Assembly (NCBI GenBank): GCA_902800435.1
Contig: CADCEQ010000005.1
Location: 1 to 64,000, forward strand
Direction of reading: 5' to 3'
Source of the DNA: an uncultured Prevotellaceae bacterium
GTDB taxonomy: Bacteria; Bacteroidota; Bacteroidia; Bacteroidales; Bacteroidaceae
Length of the DNA stretch: 64,000 nucleotides
Both the position numbers and the translations under genes were made by a program. The notes below the pieces were generated by a model. The model searched no databases, had not been told where the DNA came from, and worked only from the letters and a program-made list of their open reading frames with translations. Of the stretch, positions 18,301-28,252 are shown in pieces (position 1 is the first letter of the stretch; each line of letters begins with the position of its first letter).

Positions 18301-19806
18301 ATGAACAACCAGCTATTATCCTTTAACGCCAACCCCATCGTGGCGGCGTTGCAAAAACCGTCGGCAGAGTTTACCAAGGCCGACATCATCGACTACATCG
18401 TCAAGAACGACATCCGCATGGTGAACTTCATGTACCCAGGCGGCGACGGCAAGTTGAAGACGCTGAACTTCGTCATCAACGACCTCGCCTACCTTGACAC
18501 CATCCTCACCTGCGGCGAGCGCGTTGACGGCTCCAGCCTCTTCTCGTTCATCCAGGCCGGCTCGAGCGACCTCTACGTGCTGCCCCGTTTCCGCACCGCC
18601 TTCCTCGACCCCTTTGCCGAGATTCCGACGCTGACGATGCTCTGCTCGTTCTTCGACAAGGACGGCAACCCCTTGGAGTCGTCGCCCGAACACACGCTGC
18701 ACAAGGCCGCCGAGGCTTTCCGCGAGGTGACGGGTATGGAGTTCCAGGCCATGGGCGAGCTGGAGTACTACGTCATCTCGGACGACGAGGGCGTGTTCCC
18801 TGCCCGCGACCAGCGCGGCTACCATGAGTCGGCTCCCTACGCCAAGGCCAACGAGTTCCGCACGCAGTGCATGCAGTTCATCGCCCAGGCCGGTGGACAA
18901 ATCAAGTACGGTCACTCGGAGGTGGGCAACTTCTCGCTCAACGACAAGAACTATGAGCAGAACGAGATTGAGTTCCTGCCCGTCCCCGTGGAGCAGGCCG
19001 CCGACCAGCTGATGCTGGCCAAGTGGATTATCCGCAACCTCGGCTACCAGATGGGCTACGACGTCACCTTCGCACCGAAGATTACTACCGGCAAGGCCGG
19101 CTCGGGACTGCATATCCACATGCGCATGATGAAGGACGGCCGCAACCAGATGCTCGCCGACGGCGTCCTCAGCGAGAGTGCCCGCAAGATGATTGCCGGT
19201 ATGATGGACCTCGCACCGGCAATTACGGCCTTCGGCAACAAGAACCCCACCTCGTACTTCCGCCTTGTGCCTCACCAGGAGGCGCCGACAAACGTCTGTT
19301 GGGGCGACCGCAACCGCTCAGTGCTGGTGCGCGTGCCTCTCGGCTGGGCTGCCGACGTCGACATGTGCCACGCCGCCAATCCCCTGGAACCGCAGGCCAA
19401 CTATGACACGAGCATCAAGCAGACGGTCGAAATGCGCTCGCCAGACGGCTCAGCCGACCTCTACCAGCTGCTGGCCGGCCTCTGCGTAGCCTGCCGCCAC
19501 GGTTTCGAGATGGAGAACGCCTTGGAGTTGGCCGAGAAAACCTACGTCAACGTGAACATCCACGCCGCCGAGAACGCCGACCGCCTGGCCACACTGGCCC
19601 AGCTGCCCGACTCGTGTGTAGCCTCAGCCGACTGTCTGGAGCGCCAGCGCAAGGTGTTTGAGGAGCACAACGTATTCTCGCCCGCCATGATCGACGGTAT
19701 CATTGCTGAGCTGCGCGCCTTCGACGATGCCTCGCTGCGCAAGAATATTGAGAACTATCCGGAAGAGATACAGAAACTCGTCACCGAGTACTTCCACTGT
19801 GGATGA
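18301..19806 (+). CDS. glnA: glutamine synthetase
   Basis: ATP-dependent synthesis of glutamine from glutamate and ammonia. The protein is 501 aa, starting at MNNQLLSF; an open frame further upstream is promoter DNA. A beta-grasp domain (~35-125) precedes the catalytic domain with MGELEYYVI, GHSEVGNFSLNDKNYEQNEIEF and the ATP-site KAGSGLHIHMRM, then the glutamate-site NPTSYFRLVPHQEAPT. The GSGLHIH form replaces the classical GSGMHxH. Its 3' end overlaps pnuT convergently by 26 bases. Confidence 0.93.
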   Translation: MNNQLLSFNANPIVAALQKPSAEFTKADIIDYIVKNDIRMVNFMYPGGDGKLKTLNFVINDLAYLDTILTCGERVDGSSLFSFIQAGSSDLYVLPRFRTAFLDPFAEIPTLTMLCSFFDKDGNPLESSPEHTLHKAAEAFREVTGMEFQAMGELEYYVISDDEGVFPARDQRGYHESAPYAKANEFRTQCMQFIAQAGGQIKYGHSEVGNFSLNDKNYEQNEIEFLPVPVEQAADQLMLAKWIIRNLGYQMGYDVTFAPKITTGKAGSGLHIHMRMMKDGRNQMLADGVLSESARKMIAGMMDLAPAITAFGNKNPTSYFRLVPHQEAPTNVCWGDRNRSVLVRVPLGWAADVDMCHAANPLEPQANYDTSIKQTVEMRSPDGSADLYQLLAGLCVACRHGFEMENALELAEKTYVNVNIHAAENADRLATLAQLPDSCVASADCLERQRKVFEEHNVFSPAMIDGIIAELRAFDDASLRKNIENYPEEIQKLVTEYFHCG

Positions 19807-20368
19807 GCCGCCGCCACTTCAGATAGCCGAAGATGGCGATGACGACGTAAAGGGCATAGAGTGACGCCTTGAACGGAATATCCTTATAGAAATACAGCAC
19901 CGAAGTAACCACGTCGACAGCTATCCAGATGAACCACTGCTCTAAGTACTTGTGAGCCAACGCCCAGATGCCCACAATGCTGAGGGCAGTGGTAAAACTA
20001 TCCGCCAAGGGCACGTTGGAGTTGGTGAACGTGACGAGCAGCCAGTAGATGGCGGCCCAGACGGCGGCGATAATCAGCAGCCAGGGCAGCACAAGCCTTT
20101 TTGGGAAGTTGCGGATGGGCAGCGCCTTCTTGGCGGTGCCGCCGCGAACCCAGCGCCAATAGCCGTAGACGGTCATCGCCAGATAGTAGAACTCCATGCC
20201 GCAGTCGGCATAGAGTCCCTTCTGGTAGTAGAGCACGATGCCGAGGGCCTGCATCGCAAAGCCGACCGCCCACATCCACAGGCTGGCCTTGTACTCAAGG
20301 AGAATGTAGGCCAGTCCGAGGACGGTGGTCGTGATGTCGAGCCAATGGGCAGTCAGGAAATCTGTCAT
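19781..20368 (-). CDS. pnuT: PnuC-like transporter, assigned as thiamine transporter PnuT
   Basis: A 195-aa inner-membrane protein with about seven hydrophobic helices and the PnuC-type WxxxW features (LYYQKGLYADCGMEFYYLAM, WRWVRGG). Sequence alone would suggest a nicotinamide riboside carrier. However, it sits 3 bases after a TonB receptor whose leader is a TPP riboswitch. The same gene pair in Bacteroides (OMR1-PnuT) imports thiamine, so thiamine is the likely substrate. The companion thiamine pyrophosphokinase gene sometimes linked to it is not present here. Confidence 0.88.
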   Translation of the reverse strand: MTDFLTAHWLDITTTVLGLAYILLEYKASLWMWAVGFAMQALGIVLYYQKGLYADCGMEFYYLAMTVYGYWRWVRGGTAKKALPIRNFPKRLVLPWLLIIAAVWAAIYWLLVTFTNSNVPLADSFTTALSIVGIWALAHKYLEQWFIWIAVDVVTSVLYFYKDIPFKASLYALYVVIAIFGYLKWRRLIHSGSTR

Positions 20369-20371
20369 CTT

Positions 20372-22747
20372 TTAGAAACGTAAGGTAACATTGCCCATCA
20401 TGGTGAATCCCGACATGGGGATGAAACCTATCTGGTAGTAGCGATTGTCGTTGGAATGGCCGTAGCTGTCGCAGATGGCGGAGTAGACCCAGCCGCTGGC
20501 GGCATAGCGGCGACCGAAGATGTTGTTGAAGTTCAAGCCAAGGATGGCCTCCTTCAGCACCTTCTTGGGCTTCAGGGTGTAGCTCAGCGAGGCGTTCGAC
20601 ACCGAGTAGCAGGGCAGTGAGCGGTCGGCGTTCTCGCTGTTGTCAAGATACTGGCGCGAGACGAAGTTGGTGTGCCACGTCAGCTGTGCCCCACGGTAGT
20701 GCAGGTTGACAAAGCCGTTGAGGATGGTCGACGGCGAGAAGGCCAGAGTGGAGTTGTCGTAGTGGATGGTCTGCGAGCCGTTGTCCCAGTCCTCGACCAC
20801 CTCGTCGAAATCCTTGATCTTGTTCTTGCTCAGGGCGGCGTTGCCCTCGATGGTGAGCCACGGGGTGGGGTCGATACCTGCCTGCAGTTCGATGCCCATA
20901 CGGTAGGAGTCCTTGATGTTCGTGGTCAGGTTCTCGCCGATGTCGGAGAGCTCGCCTGTCTGCACGAACTGGTCCTTGTAGTCCATATAATAAAGGTTCA
21001 CGACCGCGCGAAAGAGGTCGTTGTTGAAGGTGTAGCCGGCCTCGTAGTCAAGCAGCTGCTCGGCCTTGGGTGCCGGATAGGAGCCGTTGTCGGTGAAGTT
21101 GTTGCGCTCGGGCTCGCGGTGGCTCATGGCGACAGAGCCGTAGACGCGGTGACCGCCGAGGCTCCACGAGAAGCCGGCCTTCGGGTTGAGGAAGTCGTAC
21201 TTCTTGTCAATGTCGAGGCACTGGTTGTAGTAGCCCGACTCGTCATCGTAGAACTTGTCGTTGATACCGTTGGTTTCGTAGCTGACATGGCGGTACTGCA
21301 GGTCGGCAAAGACGTCCCACTGCTCGCTCAGGTGATAGGCTGCCTTCAGGAATACATTGCCGTCGAGCTTGCGGGCGTCGCTGTCGTAATACTTGTACTG
21401 ATTGTCGTACATATCGATGAAACGAGCCACCACAGGGTTGGCAGCGTAGGTGACATAGCCAAAGTGGCTACCCTCGAACTCCTGCAAGGACATGCCACCG
21501 ATAACATCCCAACGGCCGTCGCTGTAGTTCAGGTTGCCTAGAAAACCGTAGGTGTTCTGCGACAGGCCCTTCTTGCGCACAAAGTCGGTACGCTTGATGT
21601 TCTTACCCTCGCCATCGGCCATCACGAGACCGAACTTCGACAGTTTGTTGCTGGGCCGGAACTCGCGGTAGTAGCCGTAGCCGTAGGTGTAGTGGGCCGT
21701 GGCCGTTCCCGTCCAGTGCTGCCCCGACTTCCAACTCAGCGACAGCAGGTTGTGGTTCTGCCAGAAGTTGTCGGTGGTCTTCGGCCAGTAGCTGCCGTCG
21801 CTCTTCGTGTAGCGGTCGGTCTGGTAGTTGCCATCGGCGTCGCGGGCGAAACTGCCGTCGTCACCATAGCGCAGGGCCTCGTAAAGCGAGTTGTAGCGAC
21901 CCAGTCCGCGCTCATACATGTCTTTGTAGGTCTTGATGCCGGACTGAGCGCCGTAAGTGCCGTCCATCAGACTCAGGTCGTTATCGCCGGCTGTCACGCC
22001 GTTCCACGCCTGGCCGGTCTTCTCGAAATTGCCGATGTTCTTGTATGCGACAACAATGTTGTCGCCCAGCCAAGTCAGCCCACCGTAGTAAGAGCCAGAA
22101 CGCCCGGCAGTGCCATGGATAAAGCCGTCGGTGTTGGTCTCGTGGTAGGCACCGTCGAAGATGAGGTGGTTCCATAGCAAGCCTGTGGAAAAGTTCAAGC
22201 CGGCATTCCACGTGTTATAGGAGCCATAGCTGGCGCTGAGTTCAAGACCCGGCTTCTGCTGGGGAATGGCCATCTGCAGGGCCACCGTGCCGCCGAAGGC
22301 GCCGTCGCCGTTGGTCGACGTACCCACACCGCGCTGAATCTGCACGCTGCCCAGCAGCGAGCCGTAGCTGTTCATATTGGCCCAGAACACGCACTGGTCC
22401 TCGGGCGAATTAAGGGGCACACCGTTGAGCGTCACGTTGATGCGCGAGTCGGCGGCACCGCGTATGCGCATATAGGTCGTTCCCGTGCCCATGCCATTCT
22501 CGCTCCAGGCCACCACGCCCGGCGTCTGCGCAAAAAGGAACGGAAGTTCGCGGCCCGTCTTCGAGAAATCGTTCAGTTCCTTCTTCTTCAGGTTGCTGAT
22601 GGCATACGGTGCGTTCTTCTGCGCTCTCACACCTTTAACCACTACCTCTGAGAGTTTCTCCACTTTCGTTGAGTCGTAGTGCCACTGCTGTGCACTCACT
22701 ACCATGGCCACTGTTGCGCCTACGACCATCAAAACAATCTTTTTCAT
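20372..22747 (-). CDS. TonB-dependent outer-membrane receptor, probable thiamine receptor
   Basis: A 791-aa receptor with a signal peptide (~1-19), a plug domain (~35-150 with LSEVVVKGVRAQ, GVPLNSPEDQ and RGVGTSTNGDGAFGG) and a 22-strand-type barrel ending in an aromatic-rich strand finishing in RF. It lacks the N-terminal carboxypeptidase-like domain of SusC proteins, in line with vitamin receptors. A TPP riboswitch lies in its leader. The start at 22745-22747 is chosen because it gives a clean signal peptide; the longer open frame runs into the riboswitch. Confidence 0.92.
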   Translation of the reverse strand: MKKIVLMVVGATVAMVVSAQQWHYDSTKVEKLSEVVVKGVRAQKNAPYAISNLKKKELNDFSKTGRELPFLFAQTPGVVAWSENGMGTGTTYMRIRGAADSRINVTLNGVPLNSPEDQCVFWANMNSYGSLLGSVQIQRGVGTSTNGDGAFGGTVALQMAIPQQKPGLELSASYGSYNTWNAGLNFSTGLLWNHLIFDGAYHETNTDGFIHGTAGRSGSYYGGLTWLGDNIVVAYKNIGNFEKTGQAWNGVTAGDNDLSLMDGTYGAQSGIKTYKDMYERGLGRYNSLYEALRYGDDGSFARDADGNYQTDRYTKSDGSYWPKTTDNFWQNHNLLSLSWKSGQHWTGTATAHYTYGYGYYREFRPSNKLSKFGLVMADGEGKNIKRTDFVRKKGLSQNTYGFLGNLNYSDGRWDVIGGMSLQEFEGSHFGYVTYAANPVVARFIDMYDNQYKYYDSDARKLDGNVFLKAAYHLSEQWDVFADLQYRHVSYETNGINDKFYDDESGYYNQCLDIDKKYDFLNPKAGFSWSLGGHRVYGSVAMSHREPERNNFTDNGSYPAPKAEQLLDYEAGYTFNNDLFRAVVNLYYMDYKDQFVQTGELSDIGENLTTNIKDSYRMGIELQAGIDPTPWLTIEGNAALSKNKIKDFDEVVEDWDNGSQTIHYDNSTLAFSPSTILNGFVNLHYRGAQLTWHTNFVSRQYLDNSENADRSLPCYSVSNASLSYTLKPKKVLKEAILGLNFNNIFGRRYAASGWVYSAICDSYGHSNDNRYYQIGFIPMSGFTMMGNVTLRF

Positions 22748-22805
22748 TCTTCTTGTTGTACCTTTAATTAATAATAATGTAAAGGGGAAACAGACCAATA
22801 CTTTT

Positions 22806-22880
22806 CATCCCTACGCCGGCATTATCCGAATCAGGTTTGAGGGTATCATCTCAGCCCACGACCGTGGGCACCCCTTGAAT
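22806..22880 (-). ncRNA. TPP (thiamine pyrophosphate) riboswitch
   Basis: Minus strand holds the THI-box elements in order: GGGGTGCC near 22874, the core GGGCTGAGATGATACCC, then AACCTGATTCGGATAATGCC and GCGTAGGGA near 22810. One substitution (GATTCGG for GATCCGG) is tolerated. It lies between the promoter and the start of the receptor gene and should switch off receptor and PnuT when TPP is high. Confidence 0.95.
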
Positions 22881-22888
22881 TGCGGGTG

Positions 22889-22896
22889 CAAAGGTA
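22889..22896 (-). promoter_or_regulatory. -7 promoter box TACCTTTG for the thiamine uptake operon
   Basis: Minus-strand consensus. Transcription should start only a few bases before the riboswitch. Confidence 0.7.
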
Positions 22897-23002
22897 CAAC
22901 AAATTATTGAACGGGCAAAATGTTTTGCCCAACATAAAACAAAATATGTCACTATCGGTGTAGTTTTTCCGCATTTTCTGCGTCTAATCCATAAAAAAGC
23001 AG

Positions 23003-23010
23003 TAATTTTG
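23003..23010 (+). promoter_or_regulatory. -7 promoter box TAATTTTG for the M16 peptidase
   Basis: TAnnTTTG match 26 bases before the ATG at 23037. Confidence 0.6.
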
Positions 23011-23036
23011 CACCCAAATTTCAAGCAATAACCATT

Positions 23037-25874
23037 ATGAAGACAAAGAAAATTTTAGCAATGTTCGTGCTGGCCGTGGCCAGCTTTACAACGGCAGCTG
23101 CACAGCAGCAACAGATGCAGATGCCACCCATCCCCGTTGACCCCGACGTGCGCATCGGCAAACTCGACAACGGACTGACCTACTACATCCGCCACAACGA
23201 GTGGCCGGAGAAGCGGGCAGAATTCTACATCGCCCAGAAGGTGGGCTCCATTCAGGAGGACGACACGCAGCGCGGTCTGGCACACTTCCTCGAGCACATG
23301 GCCTTCAACGGCTCGAAGCACTTCAAAGGCAACGAACTGCTGCGCTGGTGTGAAAGCATCGGCGTGAAGTTCGGCACCGACCTGAACGCCTACACCTCAA
23401 TCGACCAGACGGTCTATAATATAAGTAATGTACCCACGACGCGCGAGGGCATTGTCGACTCATGCCTGATGATTCTCTGGGACTGGGCCGACGGTCTGCT
23501 CCTGGAACAGGAGGAGATTGAGAAGGAGCGCGGCGTCATCCATGAGGAGTGGCGACTGCGCACGTCGGCCCAGATGCGTATGCTGGAGCGCGACCTGCCC
23601 AAACTCTATCCCGGCTCGAAGTACGGCCACCGTATGCCTATCGGTCTGATGGAGATTATCGACAACTTTGAGCGTCCCTTCCTGCAGCAGTACTACGAGA
23701 AGTGGTACCGCCCCGACAACCAGGGCATCATCGTGGTCGGTGACGTCGACGTCGACAAGGTTGAGCAGAAAATCAAGACGATGTTCTCGCAGATTGCTAA
23801 GCCCGGTGCCGATGCTGCCAAGCTGGAGCAGGTGGACGTGCCCGACAATGCCGAGCCTATCGTCATCATCGACAAGGACAAGGAGCAGCGCATCGACATG
23901 GCCGAGGTGATGTTCAAGCATGAGGCCATTCCCGACTCGGTAAAGGGCTCGCTGGAATATCTCGTGGCCAACTACATGAAGAACGTGGCCGTCGGCATGC
24001 TGAACAGCCGACTCGGCGAACTGGCCGAGAAGCCCGACTGCCCCTTCCTGCAGGCATCGGCTAGCGACGGTACCTACGTGCTGTCGAAGCCCAAGGATGC
24101 CTTCGACCTGGGCATCGTGCCTAAGGAGGGCAAGATGAACGAGGCCGTGAAAACCGTCGTTGCCGAAGCCCGCCGCGCCGCAGAGTTCGGCTTTACCGCT
24201 ACGGAGTACGGCCGCTCGAAGGCCAACACGCTGAGCGCGCTCGACAAGCAGTACTCGAACAAGGACAAGCGCTACAACTCGCAGTTCGTCAATCAATACG
24301 TGCAGCACTTCCTCAACAACGAGCCGATCCCTTCGATTGACGACTACTATCAGCTGATGAAGCAGCTGGTGCCTGCCATCCCCATTGATGCCGTCAACGC
24401 CGTGATGGCCCAGCTCATGCCGAAGAGCGACTCGAACCTCGTGGTGCTGAACTTCAACCAAGAGAAGGACGGGGCCACCTACCCCACTGAGACTGGACTG
24501 CTTGGCGCCATCCGCGATGCCCGCGCCCAGCAGCTGACTGCCTGGGTTGACAACGTGAAGGACGAGCCCCTGATGACCACCCTGCCCAAGCCGGGTAAGA
24601 TTACCAAGGAGGTGAAGAACGATAAGTTCGGCTACACGGAGCTGACGCTGCAGAACGGCGTAAAGGTCGTCCTGAAGCAGACCGACCTGAAGAAGGACCA
24701 AGTGATGCTGACAGGTGAGGGCTGGGGCGGCTCGGCACTCTACGATGTGAAGGAGCGCGCCAACATCGCCCTGTTTAACGATGCTGTTGAGGCCAGCGGG
24801 CTGGGTGCTTTCTCGCACACCGAGCTTACCAAAGCCCTGGCCGGAAAGATTGCTGGTGCCACGCTCTCGATGACTACCCAGCGCACTAACGTCAACGGCT
24901 CGTCGACTCCTACCGACGTGGAGACGATGATGCAGCTCGTCTACCTCTACATGACCAGCAACATCAAGAAAGACGAGCAGTCGTATGACCAGATGATGAA
25001 GACCACCGAACTGCAGCTCAAGAACCGTCTGCTGCAGCCCGAGGCCGTGTTCAGCGACTCGCTGAGCCTGACGCTAACTAAGCATAATCCCCGCTTCAAG
25101 AACCTTGACGTTGAAGACCTGAAGGATGTCAGCTACGACCGCATCCTCCAGATGGCAAAGGAGCGCACAGCAAACGCCGCCGCCTTCACCTTCACCATCA
25201 TCGGCAACTACGACGAGGCCAAGATCCGTCCGCTCGTTGAGCAATACCTCGGCTCGCTGCCCTCGCAGAAGAAAATCATGAAGGGCAAAGACGTATCGAC
25301 TGACTACACAGGCAAGGTGGTGAACAACTTCAAGCACAAGGCCGAGACACCGAAAGCCATGGCCGTCATGCACTGGTACTCCAAGAAGATACCTTACTCG
25401 CTAGAGAACATCGTACGCTCGCAGGCTGCAGGACAGGTGCTGCAGATGGTTTATCTGAAGGAAATCCGCGAGGAGGCCAGCGCCGCCTACACCGTACAGG
25501 CTCAGGCCGGCTCCAGCCGTGATGACTTTGGCGACGAGGCCAGCATCTTCGCCGTCTGCCCGATGAAGCCTGAGAAGGCCGACGTTGCCCTGAGCATCAT
25601 GCGCCGTGCCGTCATGGACATGGCTGCTGGCAAGTGTGATGCCGACATGGTGACGAAGGTGAAGGAGTATATGCTGAAGAACCTGGGTGACCAGCTGAAG
25701 GACAACGTCTACTGGGCCAGCCGCATCGATGCATGGCGCAAGTGGAACATCGACCTGCATACTGACTGTGAGAAGACCATCCAGGCCCTCACCCCCCAGA
25801 GCATCTGTGCCTTCGTGGCCGAGGTGCTGAAGTCGGGCAACGAGGCAGAGGTCGTCATGCTGCCGGCAGAGTAA
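23037..25874 (+). CDS. M16-family zinc metallopeptidase (pitrilysin type)
   Basis: A 945-aa exported protease with a signal peptide (~1-22). The zinc motif is HFLEH at residues 83-87, inverted HxxEH, with the downstream Glu in EKERGVIHEE. Four M16 repeats are expected: the active half in ~35-470 and an inactive half in ~530-940. The domain order matches periplasmic peptidases of Bacteroidota. Only a 34-base A-rich gap separates it from metK and no -7 box is seen there, so readthrough is possible. Confidence 0.92.
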   Translation: MKTKKILAMFVLAVASFTTAAAQQQQMQMPPIPVDPDVRIGKLDNGLTYYIRHNEWPEKRAEFYIAQKVGSIQEDDTQRGLAHFLEHMAFNGSKHFKGNELLRWCESIGVKFGTDLNAYTSIDQTVYNISNVPTTREGIVDSCLMILWDWADGLLLEQEEIEKERGVIHEEWRLRTSAQMRMLERDLPKLYPGSKYGHRMPIGLMEIIDNFERPFLQQYYEKWYRPDNQGIIVVGDVDVDKVEQKIKTMFSQIAKPGADAAKLEQVDVPDNAEPIVIIDKDKEQRIDMAEVMFKHEAIPDSVKGSLEYLVANYMKNVAVGMLNSRLGELAEKPDCPFLQASASDGTYVLSKPKDAFDLGIVPKEGKMNEAVKTVVAEARRAAEFGFTATEYGRSKANTLSALDKQYSNKDKRYNSQFVNQYVQHFLNNEPIPSIDDYYQLMKQLVPAIPIDAVNAVMAQLMPKSDSNLVVLNFNQEKDGATYPTETGLLGAIRDARAQQLTAWVDNVKDEPLMTTLPKPGKITKEVKNDKFGYTELTLQNGVKVVLKQTDLKKDQVMLTGEGWGGSALYDVKERANIALFNDAVEASGLGAFSHTELTKALAGKIAGATLSMTTQRTNVNGSSTPTDVETMMQLVYLYMTSNIKKDEQSYDQMMKTTELQLKNRLLQPEAVFSDSLSLTLTKHNPRFKNLDVEDLKDVSYDRILQMAKERTANAAAFTFTIIGNYDEAKIRPLVEQYLGSLPSQKKIMKGKDVSTDYTGKVVNNFKHKAETPKAMAVMHWYSKKIPYSLENIVRSQAAGQVLQMVYLKEIREEASAAYTVQAQAGSSRDDFGDEASIFAVCPMKPEKADVALSIMRRAVMDMAAGKCDADMVTKVKEYMLKNLGDQLKDNVYWASRIDAWRKWNIDLHTDCEKTIQALTPQSICAFVAEVLKSGNEAEVVMLPAE

Positions 25875-25908
25875 ATAAGGTAAAAAAGTAAAAAAACGAA
25901 AAAAGGGA

Positions 25909-27210
25909 ATGTCATACTTATTTTCATCGGAATCTGTTTCGGAGGGCCATCCCGACAAGGTGGCCGACCAGATAAGTGACGCTATTCTCGACCAGTTCCT
26001 GGCATACGACTCGAAGGCTCGCGTGGCCTGCGAGTCGTTTGTCACAACCGGTCAGGTGGTTCTCATGGGCGAAGTCAGCAGCGACGTCTACATCGACTTG
26101 CAGACCATAGCGCGCAAAACCATCAATAGGATTGGCTACACAAAGGCTGAATACCAATTCGACGGCAACTCGTGCGGCATACTCAGTGCCATCCACGAGC
26201 AGAGCCAGGACATCAACCGAGGTGTTGACCGCGAGGAAGAAGAAGAGCAGGGCGCCGGCGACCAAGGCATGATGTTCGGCTATGCCACCAACGAAACGGA
26301 AAACTACATGCCCGTCACGCTCGACTTGGCCCACCTTATCATGCGCACCCTCGCCGACATCCGCAAGGAGGGCAAGGTAATGACCTACCTGCGCCCCGAT
26401 GCCAAGAGCCAGGTAACGGTGCAGTACTCGGACGAAGGCATCCCCGAGCGCATCGACACCATCGTGGTCTCGACTCAGCACGACGAGTTCGACGAGGACA
26501 AAGCAATGCTGGACCGCATCAAGGACGACGTCATCAACATCCTCATCCCGAGGGTGAAGCAGCAGATACACTCGCAGAAAGTGCTTGATCTCTTCGACTC
26601 TGACATCTACAACGTCAACCCGACGGAAGAGAACTTTAACGCCCCAGGCATCAAGCTCTTCGTCAACCCGACAGGCAAGTTCGTCATCGGTGGTCCCCAC
26701 GGCGACACCGGCCTGACGGGCCGCAAGATTATCGTCGATACCTATGGCGGCAAGGGTGCCCACGGCGGCGGTGCCTTCTCGGGCAAGGACTCCTCGAAGG
26801 TCGACCGCTCTGCAGCCTACGCAGCTCGCCACATCGCCAAGAACTTGGTGGCTGCCGGCGTCAGCGACGAGATTCTGGTGCAGATCAGCTACGCCATCGG
26901 CGTGGCCAAGCCCATGAACATCTACGTCAATACCTACGGACGCTCGCGGGTGCAGATGACCGACGGCGAGATTGCCAAGAAGATTGAGCAGCTGTTCGAC
27001 CTGCGCCCCAAGGCTATTGAACGCTCGCTGAAGCTGCGCCAGCCAATGTATCTGGAAACTGCCGCCTACGGCCACATGGGCCGCAAGAACGAAACCATCA
27101 AGAAGAAGTTCACCAGCAACTATCACGAAACCCGTGAGATTGATGTGGAACTCTTTACCTGGGAGAAGCTCGACCGCGTCGATGACATCAAACGGGAATT
27201 TGGCCTGTAA
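25909..27210 (+). CDS. metK: S-adenosylmethionine synthetase
   Basis: Makes SAM from methionine and ATP. The 433-aa protein has the N-terminal [29 protein letters not shown] and the P-loop-like [15 protein letters not shown]. It is longer than the ~385 aa enterobacterial form, as is common in Bacteroidota. The next gene starts on the base after the stop codon. Confidence 0.97.
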   Translation: MSYLFSSESVSEGHPDKVADQISDAILDQFLAYDSKARVACESFVTTGQVVLMGEVSSDVYIDLQTIARKTINRIGYTKAEYQFDGNSCGILSAIHEQSQDINRGVDREEEEEQGAGDQGMMFGYATNETENYMPVTLDLAHLIMRTLADIRKEGKVMTYLRPDAKSQVTVQYSDEGIPERIDTIVVSTQHDEFDEDKAMLDRIKDDVINILIPRVKQQIHSQKVLDLFDSDIYNVNPTEENFNAPGIKLFVNPTGKFVIGGPHGDTGLTGRKIIVDTYGGKGAHGGGAFSGKDSSKVDRSAAYAARHIAKNLVAAGVSDEILVQISYAIGVAKPMNIYVNTYGRSRVQMTDGEIAKKIEQLFDLRPKAIERSLKLRQPMYLETAAYGHMGRKNETIKKKFTSNYHETREIDVELFTWEKLDRVDDIKREFGL

Positions 27211-28239
27211 ATGTTTCTACAGCAAGATTCCATAGTAAGCGAACACACGGTGTCGGCGGGCGTTGCCGATACTGTCGTACACAAAACGGCACGTCCGCAG
27301 ACACCCTACCAGGTGCTGCGGATGCTGCCTAAAGACGCTACGCCCGCCCAGCAGGACTCTGCCATTCAGGCATGGTTCAAGCCTGGCAAGATACACTACA
27401 GCGACCGCCCTGATACGCTCCACCTGCCCGGTCACGACGCAGGACGCTCGTTAAAGGACGTCAGTCTGCCCCAATACTACCGCGAGTCATTCTTCGCCAA
27501 CGACTCACTGCTCCACCCCGAGCTGACCGGCGGACGCCCGGGCATCGCCGGCGACCCTGTGCCCTACACCGTTCGCGGCGACGATGCCATTGCGTGCATG
27601 CTCCTCTTCTGCTTTGTGCTGGCCGTTACGTCCTTTGCCTACTCGCGCCAAGCCATACTCCACCAGCTGAAGGACTTTTTCTACATACCCCGGACCGATA
27701 AAACATCTTCAAGCGCATCAAGCGAGAAGTTCCCGTTTCATATCTTCCTCAGCATACAGACCTGTCTGCTGCTGGCCATCACTTACTATTTCTATATCAC
27801 CCACTATGTTGCTGACACCTTTGTGCTTGATGCCCCCTATGAACTCATTGGAATATTCTTCGGCGTGTTCATTGCCTACTTCATCTTCAAGATTATCATC
27901 TACAAAGTGGTGAACCTCATCTTCTTCAGAAGTAAAAAAAGTAAACAATGGACGTGGACGCTGACGTTCATAACCGCCCTCGAAGGCATTGCTCTTTTCC
28001 CCGCTGTCATTTTGCAAGTGTACTTCAACCTTCCGATGCAAAATGTCGTATATTATTTTATTTTCGTGCTGATTTTAACCAAAATATTGACAATTTACAA
28101 GTGCCGAGTTATCTTTTTCCGGCAAATTAGTGATTTTCTGCAAATAATTTTGTACCTTTGTGCCCTCGAAATCATACCTCTATTGTCGCTCGCCGGCATT
28201 TTGGTATTGATTACCGACCAATTAAAAGTAAATTTTTAG
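27211..28239 (+). CDS. DUF4271 membrane protein
   Basis: A 342-aa protein with a soluble N-terminal half (~1-125) and about six to eight membrane helices (~130-340) containing short basic loops such as RSKKSKQW. DUF4271 proteins of unknown function are found next to hemD in Bacteroidota. It starts immediately after metK, so translation may be coupled. A TACCTTTG box lies inside its last 90 bases and may drive hemD. Confidence 0.82.
   Translation: MFLQQDSIVSEHTVSAGVADTVVHKTARPQTPYQVLRMLPKDATPAQQDSAIQAWFKPGKIHYSDRPDTLHLPGHDAGRSLKDVSLPQYYRESFFANDSLLHPELTGGRPGIAGDPVPYTVRGDDAIACMLLFCFVLAVTSFAYSRQAILHQLKDFFYIPRTDKTSSSASSEKFPFHIFLSIQTCLLLAITYYFYITHYVADTFVLDAPYELIGIFFGVFIAYFIFKIIIYKVVNLIFFRSKKSKQWTWTLTFITALEGIALFPAVILQVYFNLPMQNVVYYFIFVLILTKILTIYKCRVIFFRQISDFLQIILYLCALEIIPLLSLAGILVLITDQLKVNF
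28153..28160 (+). promoter_or_regulatory. possible internal promoter box TACCTTTG before hemD
   Basis: Exact -7 consensus inside the DUF4271 coding region, 92 bases before hemD. It could give hemD-rnpA-yidD expression independent of metK. Chance occurrence cannot be excluded. Confidence 0.4.
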
Positions 28240-28252
28240 GACACAAAGCGAA

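Noticed and set aside
19781..20368. Nicotinamide riboside transporter PnuC
   Set aside because: The TPP riboswitch and adjacent TonB receptor fit PnuT thiamine transport better.
23460..24818. Long minus-strand open frame (452 codons) opposite the M16 peptidase
   Set aside because: The M16 gene has a signal peptide and an intact zinc motif over the same bases. The opposite frame shows no family features.
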